The notes under the pieces were generated by a model, which was given only the letters and a program-made list of their open reading frames with translations, did not search any database and was not told the DNA's origin. Of a stretch of 17,429 bases of DNA, positions 1 to 5,577 are shown piece after piece. Within the stretch, counting starts at the first letter, position 1. Each line of letters opens with the position of its first letter. Source of the DNA: Thermoplasmata archaeon (lineage in GTDB: Archaea > Thermoplasmatota > Thermoplasmata > Lutacidiplasmatales > UBA184); assembly GCA_030039135.1 (NCBI GenBank), contig JASHQN010000047.1, positions 1 through 17,429 of the forward strand, given 5' to 3'. Made by a program: the position numbers and the translations under genes.

Positions 1-1224
1 AAGATCATGGAGACGGCGAGGAAGGCCGGCGTGCCGATCGTCGGCCTCGACGACTCGGGCGGCGCCCGGATCCAAGAGGGGGTCCTGAGCCTCGGGGGCT
101 ACGGCGAGGTGTTCTTCCGGAACGTCGCGCTCTCGGGCGTCGTCCCGCAGATCTCGCTCATCCTCGGACCGTGCGCGGGCGGGGCGGTCTACTCGCCCGC
201 GATCACCGATTTCGTGATCATGGCGCGGGGGACCGGCGAGATGTTCATCACCGGCCCGGACGTCGTGCGGGCGGTCACCGGCGAAGAGGTGACGATGGAG
301 GCCCTCGGCGGAGCGGACGCCCATGCCACGCTGAGCGGCGTCTCGCACTTCACCGCCGCCTCCGACAAGGACGCGATCGCCCTCGCGCGGCGCCTGCTCG
401 CTTACCTTCCGCTCAACAACCTCGAAGAGCCGCCCCGCGCGCCGCCGGCGGCCCCGCCGGACTCCGCCGCGCGCGAGCTCGCGGGTCTCGTCCCCGAGGA
501 CCCGAACGCGCCGTACGACGTGCACGGCGTCATCGACCGGGTCCTCGACCCCGCATCGTTCCTCGAGGTGCAGCCCGACTGGGCGGCGAACCTCGTGGTC
601 GGATTCGCCCGTCTCGCGGGGCGGGCGGTCGGCGTGGTCGCCAACAACCCCGCGTCGCTCGCCGGGACCCTCGACATCAACGCCTCGACGAAGGGAGCCC
701 GCTTCGTCCGCTCGTGCGATGCGTTCAACCTGCCCCTCGTCACGTTCGTGGACGTGCCGGGCTTCCTGCCCGGCACCGCCCAGGAGCACGGGGGGATCAT
801 CCGCCACGGCGCGAAGCTCCTGTACGCGTACGCCGAGGCGACGGTGCCGCTCCTCACGGTGATCCTCCGGAAGGCCTACGGGGGTGCCTACGACGTCATG
901 TGTTCGAAACATCTCGGCGGTGATCTGAACCTCGCTTGGCCGACCGCCGAGATCGCCGTGATGGGGGCCGAGGGCGCAGTGAACATCCTCTTCCGGCGGG
1001 AGATCGAGCAGGCGCCCGGCACCGAGCGCGAGGCGCTGCGCGCCCGGCGGACCGAGGAGTACCGCCGGGAGTTCCTGAACCCGTACCTCGCGGCGGAGCG
1101 GGGGTACATCGACGACGTGATCGACCCCGCGGAGACCCGCGACCGGCTCGTCCGCGGCCTCTCGCTGCTCGCTTCCAAACGCGACGACCGTCCGCCTCGC
1201 AAGCACGGGAACATCCCGCTCTAG
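1..1224 (+). CDS. Acyl-CoA carboxyltransferase subunit (PccB/MmdA/12S type), 5' partial
   Basis: Carboxyltransferase of a biotin-dependent enzyme that moves a carboxyl group between carboxybiotin and propionyl-CoA/methylmalonyl-CoA (acetyl-CoA also possible), in the cytoplasm. The frame is already open at base 1, so the ATG at 7 is internal; about 407 residues are present of the usual 510-520, so roughly the first 100 are missing. Visible family signatures: GGARIQEG near the left edge, the oxyanion-type GGAVYSPAITDF, LGGADAHATLSGVSH, the second crotonase-like half with DVPGFLPGTAQEHGGIIRHGAK, KAYGGAYDVM, and the typical end KHGNIPL. The start of the next gene is 16 bases after the stop, so the two are probably co-transcribed. 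The match to the family is clear; which acyl-CoA is used cannot be read from this fragment. Confidence 0.95.
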   Translation, partial: KIMETARKAGVPIVGLDDSGGARIQEGVLSLGGYGEVFFRNVALSGVVPQISLILGPCAGGAVYSPAITDFVIMARGTGEMFITGPDVVRAVTGEEVTMEALGGADAHATLSGVSHFTAASDKDAIALARRLLAYLPLNNLEEPPRAPPAAPPDSAARELAGLVPEDPNAPYDVHGVIDRVLDPASFLEVQPDWAANLVVGFARLAGRAVGVVANNPASLAGTLDINASTKGARFVRSCDAFNLPLVTFVDVPGFLPGTAQEHGGIIRHGAKLLYAYAEATVPLLTVILRKAYGGAYDVMCSKHLGGDLNLAWPTAEIAVMGAEGAVNILFRREIEQAPGTEREALRARRTEEYRREFLNPYLAAERGYIDDVIDPAETRDRLVRGLSLLASKRDDRPPRKHGNIPL

Positions 1225-1240
1225 GGCGAGGCGAGCGCGC

Positions 1241-2767
1241 ATGGTCGGCATCACCGACACCATCCTGCGCGACGGGCACCAGTCGCTGATCGCGACCCGC
1301 ATGCGAACGAGCGACATGCTCCCGGCCGCGGAGCGCCTCGACGCGATCGGCTACCGTTCGCTCGAGGTCTGGGGCGGAGCGACCTTCGACGTCTGCCTGC
1401 GCTACCTCCGGGAGGACCCGTGGGATCGCTTGATCCGGTTGAAGCGGGCGATCCGCCGGACCCCGCTCCAGATGCTCCTCCGGGGCCAGAACCTCGTCGG
1501 CTACCGGCACTATCCCGACGACGTCGTGCGAGCGTTCGTCGCCGAGGCGGCGCAAAACGGGATCGAGATCTTCCGGATCTTCGACGCACTCAACGATCCG
1601 CGCAACATGGAGACGGCGATCCGCGCGGTCAACGCGGTCGGCGCGCGCGCCCAGGGCACGATCTGCTACACGGAGTCCCCGGTCCACACCCTCGAGTCGT
1701 TCGTCGCCCTCGGCCGGCGGCTCGCCGAGCTCGGCGCCACCGAGCTCTGCGTCAAGGACATGGGAGGGTTCATGCCGCCGCAGCGCGGCAGCGAGCTCGT
1801 CCGGGCGCTCGTGCGCGAGGTCGGGCTACCCGTCGTGGTGCACACGCACTCGGCGAGCGGGATGTCGACGATGACCTGCCTCGCGGTCGTCGAGGCCGGA
1901 GCGACCGCGATCGACACGGCGCTCAGCCCGTTCGCGGGCGGTGCGTCCCAGCCGCCGACCGAGACGCTCGTCGGCGTGCTCCGCGGCACCCCGTACGATC
2001 CGAAGCTCGACCTCGCCGCCCTCGCCGACCTCGCGGCGTACTTCTCACGCGTCCTCGACCGGTACCGACCCCTGCTCAACGTGCGCTCGCTCCAGACCGA
2101 CCCTGGGATCCTCACGCACCAGGTCCCGGGCGGCATGATCTCCAACCTGCTCTCCCAGCTCCAGGAACAGGACGCCCTCGACCGGCTGGGGGAGGTGCTC
2201 GCCGAGGTCCCTCGGGTCCGGGCCGACCTGGGCTACCCTCCGCTCGTCACTCCGACGAGCCAGATCGTCGGGGTCCAGGCCGTCGTGAACGTCCTCACGG
2301 GAGGGCGCTACCGTCAGATCACCCAGGAGGTCCGCGACTACGTCCGCGGGCTGTATGGGACGCCGCCCGGGCCGATCGACCCCGCGCTCCGCGCCACGGT
2401 CACTGCTGGCGCGCCTCCGATCGAGGGCCGACCGGCGGACCACCTCGCCCCCGAGCTCGAGCGGGCCTTCGAGGAGGTCCGCGCGTTCGTTCCCGGGGCC
2501 GGGACGCGGGAGGCGCTTTCCTACGCGCTCTTCCCGGCGGTGTACCGCGCCTACCGAGCCGCGGTCGACCAGGGTCTCACGGACGATGTGCTCGGGGCCG
2601 CTGCGCTCGCGGTCGTCGCCGCGCTGCGGGCCCCGCCGCCGGCCGAGCTCCGGTCGGCGAGCGGGGGAGACGGAGGCGGTCCGAGCGCGTGGGCCCACGA
2701 GGGCCGCATCCACCGACAGTCCCAGCGGAGGTGGGTCGACGCGAATCGCCGTCGAGCGGAACGGTAA
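1241..2767 (+). CDS. Pyruvate/oxaloacetate carboxyltransferase subunit (PycB/OadA/transcarboxylase 5S type)
   Basis: TIM-barrel carboxyltransferase acting on pyruvate/oxaloacetate with carboxybiotin as partner. The start is an ATG 16 bases after the previous stop. Near the N-terminus LRDGHQSLIATR supplies the metal-ligand Asp (D11); ELCVKDMGG supplies the lysine that is carbamylated in the family (K172); VVHTHSASG supplies the two metal His (H201, H203). FAGGASQPPTE and GGMISNLLSQL continue the HMGL-like/PYC-OADA pattern. So the catalytic set is complete. At 508 residues it matches the 5S subunit of transcarboxylase and lacks the fused C-terminal biotin domain of many PycB/OadA proteins. The last 40 or so residues are Gly/Arg-rich and poorly conserved, and the 3' end overlaps the biotin carrier gene in another frame. 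It could serve in pyruvate carboxylase, oxaloacetate decarboxylase or transcarboxylase; I see no Na+-pump subunits. Confidence 0.93.
   Translation: MVGITDTILRDGHQSLIATRMRTSDMLPAAERLDAIGYRSLEVWGGATFDVCLRYLREDPWDRLIRLKRAIRRTPLQMLLRGQNLVGYRHYPDDVVRAFVAEAAQNGIEIFRIFDALNDPRNMETAIRAVNAVGARAQGTICYTESPVHTLESFVALGRRLAELGATELCVKDMGGFMPPQRGSELVRALVREVGLPVVVHTHSASGMSTMTCLAVVEAGATAIDTALSPFAGGASQPPTETLVGVLRGTPYDPKLDLAALADLAAYFSRVLDRYRPLLNVRSLQTDPGILTHQVPGGMISNLLSQLQEQDALDRLGEVLAEVPRVRADLGYPPLVTPTSQIVGVQAVVNVLTGGRYRQITQEVRDYVRGLYGTPPGPIDPALRATVTAGAPPIEGRPADHLAPELERAFEEVRAFVPGAGTREALSYALFPAVYRAYRAAVDQGLTDDVLGAAALAVVAALRAPPPAELRSASGGDGGGPSAWAHEGRIHRQSQRRWVDANRRRAER
2727..2733 (+). promoter_or_regulatory. Shine-Dalgarno site for the biotin carrier gene
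   Basis: GGAGGTG is complementary to the 3' end of archaeal 16S rRNA and lies inside the tail of the preceding carboxyltransferase gene. It sits 5 bases before ACG 2739 in the biotin carrier frame. This suggests the carrier has its own ribosome entry and is not made only as a fusion. Confidence 0.6.
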
Positions 2768-3284
2768 CCGGACGACGGTCGAGGTCGCGCCCGCCGCTGA
2801 CTGGGTCACGGTCGGCGATCACCGCTACCCCGTCACCGTCGTGCGGCGCGGCCCGATGTCGGTCGAGCTCGAGATCGCGGGGGAGCGCGTCGTCATCGAG
2901 AACTGGCCGGACCACTTTCCCGACCCACCGGGACCGGTCGACGTGAACGGCGAACGGTGGGCCGTCTCGATCGTCCGGGAGGCGGGGTCGACGGCCGGCC
3001 CGCCGCCGCCGATCCGACCGACCCCTAGCGAGGAGCCGAAGCCCGAGGTACGCGGCGCGCCCGGCGCGACGCCGGTCGTGCCGCCGATGCCGGGACGGGT
3101 GATCGAACTGCGCGTCGAGGAGGGCTCGCACGTCCGCAGAGGGGACGTCCTCCTCGTCCTCGAGGCGATGAAGATGCGCAACGAGATCCCGAGCCCGATC
3201 GACGGAACGGTCCAGGGGATCCGGGTCCGCGCCGGAGTGAACGCACGGGCGAAGGAGCCGATGCTCTTCGTCACGCCGGACTAG
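2739..3284 (+). CDS. Biotin carboxyl carrier protein, apparently without a canonical start codon
   Basis: Swinging-arm protein that carries carboxybiotin between active sites. The C-terminal 75 residues are a biotinyl/lipoyl domain with the biotinylation motif EAMKMRNEI; the modified Lys codon is at 3171-3173. Ahead of it lie a Pro/Ala-rich flexible linker and an N-terminal beta-rich section (VTVGDHRYPVTVVRRG, VELEIAGERVVIEN), as in free-standing carriers of about 160-180 residues. Codon use is typical of the region (GTC, GAG, third-base G/C) from about 2745 onward. No ATG, GTG or TTG occurs in this frame between the ATG at 2586 (deep in the previous gene) and the GTG at 2841 (inside the N-terminal section). 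A strong SD at 2727-2733 points to a start near ACG 2739, which I use provisionally. The gene probably belongs to the same operon and serves the two upstream carboxyltransferases. The stop shares CTAG with the opposing gene. Confidence 0.85.
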   Translation, partial: TRIAVERNGNRTTVEVAPAADWVTVGDHRYPVTVVRRGPMSVELEIAGERVVIENWPDHFPDPPGPVDVNGERWAVSIVREAGSTAGPPPPIRPTPSEEPKPEVRGAPGATPVVPPMPGRVIELRVEEGSHVRRGDVLLVLEAMKMRNEIPSPIDGTVQGIRVRAGVNARAKEPMLFVTPD

Positions 3285-3673
3285 CGCGCGGTCCCGGAGC
3301 CGGGTTCGGAAGGGGGCGACGGGGGCGATTCGGCCGGCGGCGGCGGCGCCGAACCGCCTTGCTCCGGTCCGTTGTGGTGTTCCGTTTCCCAGCGGTCCGC
3401 CTCCTCGACGGGATCGACGAACGGTTCGTCGTCGAGGACGGACCGAAGCTGTGGGGCGGATCCGGATGCGGGGCGAGCCGCCGGCGGCTCGTAGGGAAGA
3501 CGGCGAAACTCGACCAGGTAGGCGAGCGCGAGCGCCGCCGGGATCACGAGCAGCGCGAGCGACCACAGGCCGAACTTGAGATCGACGCCGAGGTACTCCA
3601 CGAGCAGCGCGAGCCCGGCGACGACCCCGATCATGATCGGGAACGGTACTCGGGCGAGGGGGCCAGGCTCCAT
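3281..3673 (-). CDS. Small two-TM membrane protein with acidic, Pro-rich tail; function unknown
   Basis: I do not recognise this 130-residue protein. After a short N-terminus (MEPGPLARVPFPI) come two hydrophobic segments, about residues 10-28 (IMIGVVAGLALLVEYLGV) and 31-50 (GLWSLALLVIPAALALAYLV), then EFRRLPYEPP and a hydrophilic tail rich in Asp/Glu, Pro and Ser that is probably disordered. The ATG at 3673 is chosen because GGAGGT precedes it by 5 bases, right behind the stop of the upstream zinc-ribbon gene (11-base gap). The frame stays open further upstream, but there it is only antisense-like Arg/Pro-rich sequence. The two genes look like a two-gene operon of small membrane proteins. The stop codon lies in the CTAG shared with the convergent biotin carrier gene. 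Confidence 0.75.
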   Translation of the reverse strand: MEPGPLARVPFPIMIGVVAGLALLVEYLGVDLKFGLWSLALLVIPAALALAYLVEFRRLPYEPPAARPASGSAPQLRSVLDDEPFVDPVEEADRWETEHHNGPEQGGSAPPPPAESPPSPPSEPGSGTAR

Positions 3674-3684
3674 GTCGACCTCCG

Positions 3685-4017
3685 TCACGCGAAGTGGGGC
3701 AGGCTGTGGCCGCACGCCGGGCACCGGACGGCTCCCGCCTCGACCGGTGCCGCGCAGTAGATGCAGAAGCCGAGGGCACTCGACGGCTGCGTCGGTCCGG
3801 GCGGCAAGGGCCCGGAAGAGGCGGCAGCCGCCGGAGGCGAGCCACGGTCGGAGGCTCGCCGCGGCCCGGGCAGGTAGAGGAGCGCCAACCAAACGAACAT
3901 CCAGGCGAGCACGACGTAGAAGGCGATCGCCGAGTACTGGGGCAGGACCCACAGAACGACGATCGCCGCCACCAGCGCGGCGAGGCTGGCGAGCGAAAGA
4001 ACAGCTCGGAACCGCAC
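3685..4017 (-). CDS. Membrane protein with C-terminal zinc ribbon; function unknown
   Basis: A 110-residue protein with two predicted membrane segments (about residues 5-25, LSLASLAALVAAIVVLWV, and 29-49, AIAFYVVLAWMFVWLALLYL), an Ala/Pro/Ser-rich linker, and a C-terminal zinc ribbon with CIYC and CPACG, about 16 residues apart. The GTG start has GGGAGG 5 bases upstream. Small membrane proteins with a zinc-ribbon tail are common in archaea and mostly uncharacterised; the ribbon could bind a partner protein or nucleic acid at the inner face of the membrane, but that is inference. The gene is followed 11 bases later by another two-TM gene, and its promoter region is shared with the divergent rtcB. 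Confidence 0.8.
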   Translation of the reverse strand: MRFRAVLSLASLAALVAAIVVLWVLPQYSAIAFYVVLAWMFVWLALLYLPGPRRASDRGSPPAAAASSGPLPPGPTQPSSALGFCIYCAAPVEAGAVRCPACGHSLPHFA

Positions 4018-4094
4018 GGGAGCCTCCCGCTGCTCCGGACGAGCAATCGGCGGCGTATCTCGTTTCGCTCCCGCCCGGCTGCCCGCCGGCTCGG

Positions 4095-4104
4095 ACTAAA
4101 TATG
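4095..4104. promoter_or_regulatory. AT-rich TATA-like element between divergent rtcB and zinc-ribbon gene
   Basis: ACTAAATATG stands out in very GC-rich surroundings. On the + strand TAAATAT is centred about 26 bases before the GTG at 4126, the spacing expected of an archaeal TATA box to the transcription start, which would give a leaderless rtcB mRNA. On the - strand the same bases read ATATTTAG and would place a start near 4070, leaving a leader of about 50 bases with an SD before the zinc-ribbon gene. The only ATG proposed for rtcB (4102) lies inside this element. Confidence 0.55.
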
Positions 4105-4125
4105 CTGCTGCGATGGGCGCGCGCC

Positions 4126-5577
4126 GTGCCGCACGTTCCCAACCTCGTTCGACGCGACGAGTTCACCTACGAGATCCCGAGGGACGAGGCGGCCGGGATG
4201 CGAGTTCCGGGGGTCCTCTTCTCGGACGAGGCCCTCCTCGCCGGGGTGGCGGGCGACCCCTCCCTGACCCAGCTCGCCAACGTCGCGACCCTGCCGGGGA
4301 TCGAGCGCAACGCCCTCGCAATGCCCGACATCCACTTCGGCTACGGCTTCCCCGTGGGAGGGGTCGCAGCGTTCGGTCTCGACGAAGGCATCGTCTCGCC
4401 CGGCGGGATCGGCTACGACATCAACTGCGGGGTCCGCCTGCTCCGGACGCCGTTCACCGTCGACGAGATCCGCCCGAAGCTCGGCGGGCTCATCGACCGG
4501 CTCTACCGGGAGGTCCCGTCCGGGGTCGGATCGCGCGGGGGCTACCCGCTCGCTCGATCGGACGTTGACGAGGTGCTCGCGGGAGGAGCGCGATGGGCGG
4601 TCGCGCGCGGTCTCGGCCGGGCCGAGGATCTCCCCATGCAGGAGGAGGAAGGGAGGATCCCCTCCGCCACCCCGTCCGTCGTGTCCGACGCCGCGCGGCA
4701 GCGGGGGATGAAGCAGCTCGGGACCCTCGGATCGGGCAACCATTTCCTCGAAGTCCAGAGGGTCGACGCGGTGTTCGATCGGCCGTTCGCGGACGTGCTG
4801 GGCCTGGAGCCCGGGCGGGTCGTCGTGATGCTCCACACGGGTTCGCGCGGGCTCGGGCACCAGGTCGCGACCGACTTCATCCAGGAGATGGACCGTCGGC
4901 TGGCGAGCGAGGGCGTCACGCTCGTCGACCGCCAGCTCTCGTGCGCTCCGGTCGGCTCCGAGCCCGGTCAGCGCTACCTCGGCGCGATGGCCGCGGCGGC
5001 GAACTTCGCGTGGGCGAACCGCCAAGTGATCACCCACGGCGTCCGGCGGGCCTTCGCCGCCGCGCTCGACCGGAACGCGGACGATCTCGACATCGCAGTC
5101 GTCTACGACATCGCGCACAACATCGCCAAGATCGAGGAGCACCGGGTGGACGGTGGGACCAAGCGGGTCCTCGTCCATCGCAAGGGGGCGACCCGCGCGT
5201 TTCCCGCCGGACGCGAGGAGGTTCCCGAGCGCTACCGGGCCTACGGTCAACCCGTCCTGATCCCCGGCGACATGGGGAGCGCGAGCTACGTCCTCGCCGG
5301 TCTCCCGACGTCGATGGACCGGTCCTTCGGCTCTTCGTGCCATGGCGCCGGGCGCCGGCTCTCCCGCCACGCGGCGATTCGCGCCTTCAAGTACGACGAG
5401 GTGACCCGGGGTCTCGCCGGGCGTGGGATCGTCGTCCGGTCGGCCTCGCGGGAGGGCGTCACCGAGGAAGCGCCCGGGGCCTACAAGGACGTCGAAGAGG
5501 TCGTGCGCGTGGCCGAGGGCGCCGGACTCACCCGTCGCGTGGCGCGTCTCGTCCCCCTCGGGGTCGTCAAGGGCTAG
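4126..5577 (+). CDS. rtcB: RNA-splicing ligase RtcB
   Basis: Joins RNA 2',3'-cyclic phosphate or 3'-phosphate ends to 5'-OH ends using GTP and Mn2+. In archaea this is the tRNA exon ligase after intron removal by the splicing endonuclease. All catalytic motifs are present: GYDINCGVR (metal Asp and Cys), GSGNHFLEV, LHTGSRGLG, YDIAHNIAK and SCHGAGRRLSR with the His that is guanylylated. Spacing between these residues matches well-studied archaeal RtcB, and no intein interrupts them. With the GTG at 4126 the protein has 483 residues, close to the usual 480. An ATG at 4102 would add eight residues (MLLRWARA) but overlaps the TATA-like element, so I prefer the GTG and a leaderless mRNA. The gene overlaps the convergent protease gene by 11 bases. 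The intron-bearing tRNA-Leu in this same window is a natural substrate. Confidence 0.96.
   Translation: MPHVPNLVRRDEFTYEIPRDEAAGMRVPGVLFSDEALLAGVAGDPSLTQLANVATLPGIERNALAMPDIHFGYGFPVGGVAAFGLDEGIVSPGGIGYDINCGVRLLRTPFTVDEIRPKLGGLIDRLYREVPSGVGSRGGYPLARSDVDEVLAGGARWAVARGLGRAEDLPMQEEEGRIPSATPSVVSDAARQRGMKQLGTLGSGNHFLEVQRVDAVFDRPFADVLGLEPGRVVVMLHTGSRGLGHQVATDFIQEMDRRLASEGVTLVDRQLSCAPVGSEPGQRYLGAMAAAANFAWANRQVITHGVRRAFAAALDRNADDLDIAVVYDIAHNIAKIEEHRVDGGTKRVLVHRKGATRAFPAGREEVPERYRAYGQPVLIPGDMGSASYVLAGLPTSMDRSFGSSCHGAGRRLSRHAAIRAFKYDEVTRGLAGRGIVVRSASREGVTEEAPGAYKDVEEVVRVAEGAGLTRRVARLVPLGVVKG

Noticed and set aside
1420..2946. Second + strand frame of 508 codons overlapping the pyruvate-type carboxyltransferase
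   Set aside because: Low-complexity Arg/Pro/Gly translation with no domains; frame shadow.
3694..4125. Possible N-terminal extension of RtcB by about 140 residues
   Set aside because: The upstream part is antisense to the zinc-ribbon gene and Arg-rich; the AT-rich promoter element interrupts it.
2577..4166. Open frame of 529 codons on the - strand across the carrier and small membrane genes
   Set aside because: Composition is Arg/Ser/Pro-rich shadow sequence; the two small membrane genes and the carrier explain the region with motifs and SD sites.
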